9,627 nt of DNA from positions 1 through 9,627 of the forward strand of contig VFZQ01000141.1 of assembly GCA_016871135.1 (NCBI GenBank), in the 5' to 3' direction. The stretch comes from Acidobacteriota bacterium (GTDB lineage: Bacteria > Acidobacteriota > Terriglobia > Bryobacterales > Bryobacteraceae). This document shows positions 1 through 6,392 of the stretch, one piece after another. Both the position numbers and the translations under genes were made by a program. The stretch's first letter is position 1. Every line of letters starts with the position of its first letter. The notes below the pieces were generated by a model that saw nothing but the letters and a program-made list of their open reading frames with translations, did no database searches and was not told the origin of the DNA.

Positions 1-329
1 ACGATGGCGGCTTGACGGATGTCGTTGGACTTGAGAGCGAATTGAATCGCGGATTTGCCGAACTCGGCGTTGCCGCCGACGGCGTAATAGAGCGCGTGCG
101 CGAAGCCGGTTTCAGGCATCTGTGCCTTGCCGGCGACGAGGGTTTCGAACTGATTCCAGCGGACCGACGTGCGCTCGCGTTCGCGTTTGAGGAGGCGGAG
201 GCGGCGCGCGTTCAGGAAAAGGCGTGGGTGGGCGCCGTAGGGCTGGAAGTCTTCTTCGGCCAGGTTTTGCGCGGGGATTGAAGCAGCGGCTATCGCGCCT
301 AGCGCCGCGCGGCGCGACAAGGGGTTCAC
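1..329 (-). CDS. Tat-exported protein of unknown function, N-terminal part (cut by window edge)
   Basis: An open frame starts at a GTG (329-327) and runs without a stop through 109 residues to the left edge. The protein begins NPLSRRAALGAIAAASIPAQ: an S-R-R-A-A-L twin-arginine-like motif at about residues 5-10, then a short Ala-rich hydrophobic stretch. This looks like a Tat signal with possible cleavage near residue 20-22. The mature part has H-P-R-L-F-L followed by an Arg-rich helix and a helical stretch containing FAHALYYAVGG. That start reminds me of secreted proteins with an alpha/alpha-barrel (heparinase II/III or alginate-lyase-like) N-terminus, but this is a weak resemblance and I assign no function. 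The GTG at 329 places the RR motif at the usual distance from the start; an upstream in-frame GTG at 356 is possible. No clear Shine-Dalgarno is seen. The opposite strand is also open here (12-281) but encodes nothing recognisable. Confidence 0.7.
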   Translation of the reverse strand, partial: MNPLSRRAALGAIAAASIPAQNLAEEDFQPYGAHPRLFLNARRLRLLKRERERTSVRWNQFETLVAGKAQMPETGFAHALYYAVGGNAEFGKSAIQFALKSNDIRQAAI

Positions 330-338
330 GTTTTCGAT

Positions 339-355
339 TGTGTCACAATGACACA
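339..355. promoter_or_regulatory. Operator-like palindrome upstream of the exported-protein gene
   Basis: TGTGTCA (339-345) and TGACACA (349-355) form a perfect 7-bp inverted repeat with a 3-nt spacer CAA. A second palindrome, ATTGTG-T-CACAAT (337-349), overlaps it. The site ends 10 bp before the GTG at 329 of the minus-strand gene, where a repressor could block transcription or initiation. No regulator gene is next to it and I cannot name the family that would bind. The symmetry is read directly from the bases; the regulatory role is inference. Confidence 0.35.
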
Positions 356-820
356 CCTTCGAGGCGGGCACGGGCGACCGAAAGTTTTCGCGGGGTACCC
401 ACTTGATTTATTTTCAACAGTTTGCTGCAATAGATCTGTTGGCTACCCACATGCTGGGTACTGACGTGAATTGATGAAGTCAATCTTGTAACCAACCCTC
501 TGGATTGACCTGACAAACGAACGAAGCGGGCGGGCTGAATCAAGCGTGCTTGCGGGAGCCGGTAAAAAGTTTAGAACCGCTCCTTCCACTCGTTGGTTGG
601 TCGGTTCAGAGGGTCTTTTTTTAGGTTGCCCCACGGTTGACGAGATTCACGATCTTTCCAACACCTCATACAGTCTCTCCGCGGATCGAATCCCAATGGT
701 ACCGGTTGTTTGCCGGCGCGTTGGGCTGGGAATGATGGACGCGGGCCCAGTCCAGAGCGTAGCTCGAAGTGTTCAAGCGGACACTCTCGACCCGGCGGCG
801 AGCCAGCGCCAGATCCGTGC

Positions 821-845
821 GCCCCAGCGATTTATCGTTCGGGGC
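821..845. repeat. Hairpin with GC-rich base, first of two adjacent
   Basis: GCCCC (821-825) pairs with GGGGC (841-845). Inside, CGAT (828-831) pairs with ATCG (834-837) around a 2-nt loop, leaving a small asymmetric internal loop. Only 3 nt separate it from the next hairpin at 849-901. It could be part of a structured RNA or a repeat-element end. Pairing is read from the sequence; any function is unknown. Confidence 0.4.
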
Positions 846-848
846 AAC

Positions 849-901
849 CCGCATCGGAAAAGGGGTCCTTGTCAACTTGCCTATACCCTTTTCCGATGCG
901 G
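849..901. repeat. Perfect 16-bp inverted repeat with 21-nt loop
   Basis: CCGCATCGGAAAAGGG (849-864) is the exact reverse complement of CCCTTTTCCGATGCGG (886-901); the loop is 865-885. No U-run follows on either strand, so it is not a classic intrinsic terminator, although it could help end or protect the minus-strand operon transcript that would reach it about 100 nt past the PIN gene. The AAAAGGGGTCC sequence at the first arm resembles ends of some dispersed palindromic (REP-like) elements, a weak impression from memory. No second copy is visible in this window. Confidence 0.6.
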
Positions 902-1006
902 CACCCTTAAGCTGCTCAGTCGGAGGAGCCGAGAAGCCTAAGTTCAATGGCTGCGTTTTTGGGGACGCGGCCAGTTCCTTTTGAGGATGCCCTTACTATA
1001 GCAGAA

Positions 1007-1483
1007 CTAGGGGGCGATGATTCGCGGTGGTGACTCGGGATTGATCGGCGCGGGGTCCAGAAGTTCCGCTACGCGATAGAGATTCTGATCCGCGGTCAGG
1101 ATGTATCGAATCGCTCCGGCTGCGGTTAACTCTTGAGGCATTGCAAGGTGAATCGCGTCGAGCGTTCGCAGACCCGCATAGACACGAAATCGGCGAATGA
1201 GCCGTCTGGCTGTTCCCAGGTGCTGCTCTGTAAGAGGCCCCGTGCCTCGGATTAGGCCACTTGCCACATCCGCGCGCAATCGTCGACGAGCCTTCTCCGC
1301 ATCTCCGGCTGGAGCGGTTTTGTGTCGTTCCTTAATCGCCGAGACAGACTCGAATTCCACGAAGGCAATCGGCGAGGCGACGAATCGAACGTCGGGCCTC
1401 GCGGCGAGCCAATCCATGTAACTGGTGCCAGACTCGGCGTGATACAGCTTCGCCATCGCGCTTGTATCGAGGTAGTAGTAAAT
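1007..1483 (-). CDS. PIN-domain (VapC-like) ribonuclease toxin with non-canonical start
   Basis: Likely toxin of a type II toxin-antitoxin pair; PIN proteins are Mg-dependent ribonucleases. Counting from an ATT at 1483-1481 the protein is 158 residues and opens (I/M)YYYLDTSAMAKLY, the typical VapC N-terminus. Four acidic residues fit the PIN site: D6, E43 (in AFVEFES), D109 (in RTLDAIHLA) and D132 (in LTADQNL). The first ATG in frame (1456) is residue 10 and would remove D6 and the first beta strand, so it is unlikely to be the true start. No ATG, GTG or TTG lies between the antitoxin's TGA (1501-1499) and that ATG. The ATT, 15 nt after the TGA, is the best candidate, reached by ribosomes finishing the antitoxin; TGA readthrough is another option because both genes share a frame. 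No good Shine-Dalgarno is seen. Family confident, start uncertain. Confidence 0.85.
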   Translation of the reverse strand: MYYYLDTSAMAKLYHAESGTSYMDWLAARPDVRFVASPIAFVEFESVSAIKERHKTAPAGDAEKARRRLRADVASGLIRGTGPLTEQHLGTARRLIRRFRVYAGLRTLDAIHLAMPQELTAAGAIRYILTADQNLYRVAELLDPAPINPESPPRIIAP

Positions 1484-1498
1484 GGCCGCGCGGGTGCG

Positions 1499-1762
1499 TC
1501 AGAACTTTTCGTTGCGTGCCTCGATCATCGCGCGCGACCAGCTCGATGTGTCATTCGCCAGCGACTCGCGGACCTCTTGGTGAGTCAGAGTCTCATGCTT
1601 TGCAGCTTCCCATTCATCTTCGCCAAAGAGGGCTTTCATCCGGGCCTCGTAAGACGCTTCCGATTCCACGGAGACTTGCACATGCTCATTCTCCGCGAAC
1701 GTAACCGGCTCCAGCGGCCGGAGCACGCCGTTTTCGTAGACCGCCTCGATGACGCGTTGCAT
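1499..1762 (-). CDS. DUF104 (AF2212-like) antitoxin
   Basis: An 87-residue protein whose first 35 residues, including VIEAVYENGVLRPLEPV and then a valine-rich beta strand (HVQVSV), match the DUF104/AF2212-like family. Members of that family are commonly encoded directly before PIN toxins and serve as their antitoxins. The rest (about residues 36-87) is helical, charged and acidic in parts, suited to wrapping and inhibiting the toxin. The ATG at 1762 is preceded by GAGGG (1770-1766), a good if close ribosome binding site. The gene lies 17 nt after the stop of the 683-residue membrane protein, so it may share that transcript; a separate promoter inside the upstream gene cannot be excluded. Its TGA at 1501-1499 is in the same frame as the toxin. 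Confidence 0.88.
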   Translation of the reverse strand: MQRVIEAVYENGVLRPLEPVTFAENEHVQVSVESEASYEARMKALFGEDEWEAAKHETLTHQEVRESLANDTSSWSRAMIEARNEKF

Positions 1763-1779
1763 ACGCCCTCAGTGTACCG

Positions 1780-3831
1780 CTACTTCGCGCGCAGCACGCC
1801 AATCAGATTCGAAAAGCTGTCGGTCCACGGGCGGAACTTTTCGGGCACGGGGATCTCGGTTCCCGCCGCCAAAGCCGATGCCTTCGCGGCCTTGGTTTCC
1901 CCGCTCATGACGAGGATCCAGGTCGAGCCGTAACAGGCCTCGTCGGACTCGCCGCGCTCATCGGAAACTTCGAGCGCCACCTGGCCGATCGCGTCGGCGC
2001 CGGATCGTACAACACCTTCCAGATCGAGGTATCGGTTCGAGATATGAACCGCGATAATGCCGCCCTTGCTCATGTGCTTGGCGTAGAGCTGCATCGCTTC
2101 GCGCGTGAGCAGATGCACGGGCACCGAGTCTCCGCTGAATGCGTCGACTGCGAGCACATCGAAGTTCATAGGCTGCATGCGTTCGAGTGTCAACCGGGCA
2201 TCGCCCATGTGAACCTTTATTGGGGCACGCGACTCGTTCAAAAAGCTGAATTCTCGCCGCGCCAGTTGCAGGACGAGCGGGTTGATTTCGAAGATGTGGT
2301 AGTCGTCGCCGATGCGCGCGTAGCTGGCGAGGGTGCCGGTGCCCAGGCCGACTACGCCGACCTTCAGTGGCACGTTTTCATTGCGGCTTAGAATGGCCGT
2401 GCCGACGCCGCTTTCGCGGCAATAGTACGTAGTCGCCTCGCGCCGGCGCTCAGGGTGGAGATACTGCTGGCCGTGATTGATCGTTCCGTGGAGCAGTTGG
2501 CGCACCAGCGTTTTGTCGTGTAGATCGCCCTCGTCTTCAATGCGCAGCGTGCCGTAGAAGTTTCGTTCCGTCACGCGATAGCCCTTCAGAAACTTCTTCT
2601 GCACATTGGTCCACGCGCCCCCGTAGACGCCGAGCGCGACGAGCAGAATCGTGAGCGCGGCAAAGCCTTTCGTTTTTTGGAACGCTTCCGGGTAGCGGCT
2701 GGTAAGAGCGGCGATGACCAGCGCCATCGTCAGCCACCAGCCGAATGGATACTCGTGATAGGCGTTGAAAACCATGGGTGCGAGCAGTCCGACGAAGAGT
2801 CCGCCCAGTGCGCCTCCCACGCTGAGCGCCACATAGAAGTTGGTCAGGTAACGCGGGTGCGGCTTTAGCGACGCCAGTTCGCCGTGGCAGACCATCGCGC
2901 AGACGAACATCGCGGCGGCGCAGGCGGCGATCTTCCAGCGCATCGTCAAATCGGGCGCGTTCTCCAAATCCAGCCACAACATACCGCCGAGCGCCGCGGC
3001 CAAAAGCGGTAGCCACAGCCAGCGCCAGTAGATCTTATCGGTTTCAAACGTAAGGATAAAGCTCAGCAAGTAGAGGATCAACGGTACGATCCAGAGAAAC
3101 GGAATCGCTGCGACATCCTGCGTCAGGTGCGTTGTCACCGAAAGCAGTAGCTCCGACGGGCATGCGGCGAGGCCGATCCACAGCATGCGGCGCTGGAATG
3201 ACGGCGGCGCGATGGGCGATTCGTCCTCCTCCGCCGCGGGTTCTACTCGCAAATCGTTGCGAACGCGCCAAGCCACTATACCGCAGAGGACGACGAATAC
3301 TGCGTAGCCGCACGACCAGTAAATTGCCTGTTTGTCGATATCGAGCGACGGCTCGACGTAGAGCGGATAACTAATCAGCGCAAGCAGCGAGGCGAAGTTG
3401 GAAAGCGCGAAGAGTCGGTAGGGCACCGCGCCGTTGTTGGCACGGGAGTACCAGGCCTGCAGGAGCGGCCCGGTGGTCGATAGGAGAAAGTACGGTAAGC
3501 CAATCGTCACGGCGAGCAAGCCGAGGATGAGAAGGGCCGGATTTTCGTCGCCGTTGGGCTTCCATCTCGCGCCGGGCATGATCGGCAATACGGCGAGACT
3601 GATCGCCAGCAAGCCCGCGTGAACGCGGAACTGCATCTTTGCCGCGGTTTTGTCGTAGAGGACATGCGCGTAGGTGTAGCCGCCCAGTAGCGCCGCTTGG
3701 AAGAACAACATGCAGGTGTTCCAGACAGCCGCCGAGCCGCCGAACCAGGGAAGAATGATCTTCGCGATTACCGGCTGCACCTGAAACAGCAGAAACGAAG
3801 ACACGAAGATGGTGAGGGCGTACCAGGCCAT
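1780..3831 (-). CDS. Membrane protein fused to spermidine-synthase-like domain (paralog 2)
   Basis: 683 residues. Residues 1 to about 415 hold roughly a dozen hydrophobic segments, beginning ALTIFVSSFLLFQVQPVIAK, with the family signature around VWNTCMLFFQAALLGGY (36-52). Residues about 425-683 form a Rossmann-type, aminopropyltransferase-like domain: an HGTINHGQQ stretch (458-466), glycine loop GLGTG (495-499), E515-I-N after strand 2, GDAR (543-546) and VDAFSGD (562-568) where spermidine synthases have a DSSDP-like motif. The acidic GGGDGG loop that holds the amine of decarboxylated AdoMet in true spermidine synthases is absent, so the reaction and product are open. Databases tend to call this architecture 'fused MFS/spermidine synthase'. 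I use the ATG at 3831 because MAWYALTIFV aligns with the start of the neighbouring paralog; an upstream ATG at 3882 would add 17 residues and overlap the preceding gene. The gap from that gene's TAG is 13 nt. Confidence 0.88.
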   Translation of the reverse strand: MAWYALTIFVSSFLLFQVQPVIAKIILPWFGGSAAVWNTCMLFFQAALLGGYTYAHVLYDKTAAKMQFRVHAGLLAISLAVLPIMPGARWKPNGDENPALLILGLLAVTIGLPYFLLSTTGPLLQAWYSRANNGAVPYRLFALSNFASLLALISYPLYVEPSLDIDKQAIYWSCGYAVFVVLCGIVAWRVRNDLRVEPAAEEDESPIAPPSFQRRMLWIGLAACPSELLLSVTTHLTQDVAAIPFLWIVPLILYLLSFILTFETDKIYWRWLWLPLLAAALGGMLWLDLENAPDLTMRWKIAACAAAMFVCAMVCHGELASLKPHPRYLTNFYVALSVGGALGGLFVGLLAPMVFNAYHEYPFGWWLTMALVIAALTSRYPEAFQKTKGFAALTILLVALGVYGGAWTNVQKKFLKGYRVTERNFYGTLRIEDEGDLHDKTLVRQLLHGTINHGQQYLHPERRREATTYYCRESGVGTAILSRNENVPLKVGVVGLGTGTLASYARIGDDYHIFEINPLVLQLARREFSFLNESRAPIKVHMGDARLTLERMQPMNFDVLAVDAFSGDSVPVHLLTREAMQLYAKHMSKGGIIAVHISNRYLDLEGVVRSGADAIGQVALEVSDERGESDEACYGSTWILVMSGETKAAKASALAAGTEIPVPEKFRPWTDSFSNLIGVLRAK

Positions 3832-3844
3832 GCGGACGATCTCG

Positions 3845-5869
3845 CTATCTTCGCACGATGGCGAATAGGTTCGAGAACGCATCGGTCCATTCGCGGAAGT
3901 TGGGGTCCGGTTTAGCGATGGTCGAACGTTCCCGGAACGAAGGAGTGGCGGCGAGTTTTTCGGGAGACATCACTAGCGCGTAGTGCGAGATGAAGCATTC
4001 TTCGTCGCCCTCGTCCGGGTTGTCTTCGATCTCGACGACGACTTTGCCGAAGCGCTCGGCGGCTTTGGCGACAACGGGTAGCAGATCGAGGTAGCTGTTG
4101 GTGATATTCACGATCACGATGCCGTCCGGCTTCAGATGGCGGAAGTACAGATCGAAGGCTTCGTGCGTGACCAAGTGCACGGGAATGGAGTCGCCCGAGA
4201 ACGCGTCCATGAACAGACGGTCGAAATTCTGGGGCGGATCGCGTTCCAGCGACAGACGCCCATCGCCGAGCACCTCGCTGATTTTGGCCGGCGTCTCGGT
4301 CATGAAGGTAAATCGGGCCCTGGCGATTTCGAACACCTGCGGGTTAATTTCGTAGAGCCGGAACTCATCTCCGGGCCGCCCGTAGCCGAGCATAGCGCCA
4401 CAGCCCAGGCCGAGTACGCCGACTTTGAGCGGTTTACCCCCTTCGCGGGTGAGCAGTGCGCGTCCCGCGCCGGAGTTCTTGCAGAAATAGCTGGTTGGTT
4501 GCATCCGGCGTGCGGGATCAAGCAACTGCTGGCCGTGGTTGATTCTCCCGTGCACCAGTTGCTTGGCCGCGGCATACTCGCCCGGTTTGCCCGAGTTGCT
4601 GACATGGAGGTGCCCATAAAAATTGCGAACGGCAATTTCTACTCCGTCCAGATTGGATTTCTTGATCTTGAAAAGCCACGCGCCATAGGAGCCGAGCCCG
4701 ATCAGGAAAACGATCAACGCCGCCTTTCCCAGATTCGTGGCCGTGGAGGTGCGCGCAAAGACAATCGTCGCGAGGGCGGCACATAGCCACAGGCCGATCT
4801 GCAGTTCATAGTAGGCGTTGAAAAGCACTGGCGCGGCGAGTCCGACGAAGAGCCCGCCGATTGCGCCGCCCAGCGAGAGCGAAACGTAGTAGCCCGTCAG
4901 GTAGCGTGGCGCCGGGCGAAGCGAGGCGAGTTCACCGTGACACACCATGCAGCAAACGAAAATCAGCGCCGAGCAGAACGCGATGTTGTTGCCTACCTTC
5001 AGCCAGTCGGGCGATTCGTCCAAAATTGTCCCCATCGTGTAGAGGGCGATAATCAGCGCGGGGAAGAAGATCCAGCGCTGATAGGCCTTCGGGGTTTCGA
5101 AGCAGAGGATGAACGTGAGTAGGTAAACGGCCAGCGGAATCACCCAGAGAAAGGGAATCGCGGCAACGTCTTGCGTCATGTGCGTCGTGATCGCCAAAAG
5201 CAAAATCGACGCGCAGGCGGCAAGCGCGATCCACAACACGCGCAGGCCCATGGTTGGCGCGGCGCCTTCTTCCTGTTCCGTCTTCGGCAACGGATCGGCC
5301 GCGAACTTCCAGGTCACGCCGATGCCGAGCGCGGCGAAAATTACGAACACACCGGACCAGACCCAGGCCTGCTGCTGAACGCTGAGACTCGGCTCCACCA
5401 GCACCGGGTAGGTCAACAGCGCGGCCAGCGACGCGGCGTTCGACAGAGCGAACAACCGCCACGGAATGCCTTCCTTCGTTGCCCGCACGTACCAGGCCTG
5501 CAGCAGCGGGCTGGTCGTCGAAAGCAGGAAATACGGCAGGCCGATCGTTGTCGCAAGAAGACCGAGGATGCGTCCAATCGGCTCTTCGCCGCCCGCTGGC
5601 TTCCACGCCGCCGAGGGCAGAATTGGCAATAGCAAGATGCTCGCCGCAAGCAGCGTCATGTGGATCTTGCGCTGCACTGCGGCTGTTTGCCCTTGTAGCC
5701 AATGCGCGTAGGCGTAGCCGCCGAGGAGCATCGCCTGAAAGAACAGCATGCAGGTGTTCCACACGCCGGCCGCGCCGCCGAACCATGGCAGGATCGCTTT
5801 GCTGATAACGGGCTGGACCTGGAACAGCAGGAACGCCGAGACAAAAATCGTGAGCGCAAACAAGGGCAT
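3845..5869 (-). CDS. Membrane protein fused to spermidine-synthase-like domain (paralog 1)
   Basis: 674 residues, same architecture as the gene just downstream and clearly its paralog: MPLFALTIFVSAFLLFQVQP at the start, VWNTCMLFFQAMLLGGY (36-52), MTQDVAAIPFLW (241-252), then about a dozen membrane segments in all up to residue 410. The C-terminal domain has HGRINHGQQ (450-458), GLGCG (487-491), E507-I-N, GDGR (535-538) and MDAFSGD (554-560). As in its twin, the canonical GGGDGG loop of spermidine synthase is missing. The glycine loop differs between the twins (GLGCGAM here, GLGTGTL there), as do the residues around GRINHG and GTINHG, so they may have diverged in substrate. The ATG (5869-5867) follows the thioesterase TAA directly (TAAATG), which points to translational coupling. 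The N-terminal segment lacks a cleavable signal and probably stays as a membrane anchor. Role unknown; a membrane-bound transfer of an aminopropyl-like group is one inference. Confidence 0.88.
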   Translation of the reverse strand: MPLFALTIFVSAFLLFQVQPVISKAILPWFGGAAGVWNTCMLFFQAMLLGGYAYAHWLQGQTAAVQRKIHMTLLAASILLLPILPSAAWKPAGGEEPIGRILGLLATTIGLPYFLLSTTSPLLQAWYVRATKEGIPWRLFALSNAASLAALLTYPVLVEPSLSVQQQAWVWSGVFVIFAALGIGVTWKFAADPLPKTEQEEGAAPTMGLRVLWIALAACASILLLAITTHMTQDVAAIPFLWVIPLAVYLLTFILCFETPKAYQRWIFFPALIIALYTMGTILDESPDWLKVGNNIAFCSALIFVCCMVCHGELASLRPAPRYLTGYYVSLSLGGAIGGLFVGLAAPVLFNAYYELQIGLWLCAALATIVFARTSTATNLGKAALIVFLIGLGSYGAWLFKIKKSNLDGVEIAVRNFYGHLHVSNSGKPGEYAAAKQLVHGRINHGQQLLDPARRMQPTSYFCKNSGAGRALLTREGGKPLKVGVLGLGCGAMLGYGRPGDEFRLYEINPQVFEIARARFTFMTETPAKISEVLGDGRLSLERDPPQNFDRLFMDAFSGDSIPVHLVTHEAFDLYFRHLKPDGIVIVNITNSYLDLLPVVAKAAERFGKVVVEIEDNPDEGDEECFISHYALVMSPEKLAATPSFRERSTIAKPDPNFREWTDAFSNLFAIVRR

Positions 5870-6331
5870 TTATCGTTTCCAATCGGACATCATCGCGTGC
5901 GAGGCCTCGGCCTTGTCGCCGCGGAAGATGTAACACGTCGACGAACTCCGCGCCAGCAGCCGGCCTTGCGCGTCGCGAACATCACACTCTATCAGGCCTG
6001 TGGTGCGGCCTTTGTTAATGACTTTTGCTTCGGCCGTTACGCGGCCTTCACTTACGGGACGCAAGTAGTTGATCTTGAGTTCCAAAGTGGTCATCGCTTC
6101 GCCTTCTTCGAGCGAGCAGAAAAAGGCGATACCCATGGCCATGTCGGCGATGTCGCAATAAACGCCGCCGTGCAGAGTGCCCTGAAAATTGTGGAGGCCC
6201 GAGTGGACTTCGACCGAGACGCGCGCGGCGCCGGGTTCAAAGTGGTCGAGCGTGAATCCAAGCGTGTCGTACAGCCCAAGCGGGGCGTTGGCGGCGACAC
6301 GTTCGCGGAACAAATCATAGATCTTCGGCAT
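5870..6331 (-). CDS. PaaI-type hotdog-fold thioesterase
   Basis: 153 residues, the usual size for a single-hotdog acyl-CoA thioesterase. The family signature is clear: N48-F-Q-G-T-L-H-G-G (48-56) followed by D63 in IADMAMG, where PaaI-type enzymes have their catalytic Asp on the central helix. Strands such as TTLELKINYLRPVSEG (81-96) and GLIECDVRDAQGRLLARSS complete the fold. Such enzymes hydrolyse acyl- or aryl-CoA thioesters in the cytoplasm; the substrate cannot be read from sequence, and a phenylacetate role is not implied because no paa genes are nearby. It is the first gene of the minus-strand cluster and joins the next gene as TAAATG. The start at 6331 gives a normal N-terminus (MPKIYDLFRE); only CT-rich sequence precedes it, with no Shine-Dalgarno. 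Confidence 0.9.
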   Translation of the reverse strand: MPKIYDLFRERVAANAPLGLYDTLGFTLDHFEPGAARVSVEVHSGLHNFQGTLHGGVYCDIADMAMGIAFFCSLEEGEAMTTLELKINYLRPVSEGRVTAEAKVINKGRTTGLIECDVRDAQGRLLARSSSTCYIFRGDKAEASHAMMSDWKR

Positions 6332-6392
6332 GAGAGAGTCGAAATGGCTATGGTAGCCTAGAAGTTCTACGTCGTTTCAGGGCTGAGGTCCG
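6332..6392. promoter_or_regulatory. Divergent intergenic region between thioesterase and recO
   Basis: These 61 bp must contain or overlap start signals for both the minus-strand cluster and recO unless promoters lie inside the genes. GGCTA (6346-6350) and TAGCC (6354-6358) form a 5-bp inverted repeat with a 3-nt spacer. On the minus strand this includes TACCAT, a poor -10 match, with no convincing -35 element. I see no strong sigma-70 promoter. GAGG at 6385-6388 serves as ribosome binding site for recO. Confidence 0.4.

Larger units (their letters stand above)
330..1006. other. Non-coding stretch, no supportable gene
   Basis: Open frames exist here (for example 546-941 plus, 666-947 minus), but their translations have no domain, motif or composition typical of a real protein and no convincing ribosome binding site. 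Bases 400-500 look AT-richer than the flanks. TACCCA occurs at 396-401 and again as an inverted pair TACCCA (444-449) / TGGGTA (455-460). GAACCG (574-579) and CGGTTC (602-607) could form a weak stem, followed by a seven-T run at 616-622 on the plus strand; the loop is long and extra bases separate stem from T-run, so I do not call a terminator. The strongest structures are the two hairpins at 821-845 and 849-901. No clear terminator is seen just past the end of the PIN gene. Confidence 0.6.

Noticed and set aside
12..281. Plus-strand open frame of 89 codons
   Set aside because: It is antisense to a minus-strand frame with a clear Tat-type leader, and its translation has no recognisable feature.
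403..431. Possible sigma-70 promoter (TTGATT, 17 bp, TGCAAT)
   Set aside because: Both boxes are weak (4 of 6 matches each) and no gene follows on the plus strand.
574..622. Possible intrinsic terminator (GAACCG/CGGTTC stem then seven T)
   Set aside because: Only a 6-bp stem with a 22-nt loop, and extra bases separate it from the T-run; no gene on the plus strand ends before it.
546..947. Overlapping open frames of 93-131 codons on both strands
   Set aside because: No ribosome binding site, no domain, odd composition, and they span the 849-901 inverted repeat; probably chance frames in GC-rich DNA.
3832..3882. Upstream ATG extending paralog 2 by 17 residues
   Set aside because: The extension is polar, absent from the paralog, and would overlap the end of the preceding gene; the ATG at 3831 aligns exactly with the paralog start.
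4932..5936. Minus-strand open frame of 334 codons in another frame of paralog 1
   Set aside because: Arg- and Ala-rich out-of-frame translation of a recognised membrane protein, with no features of its own.
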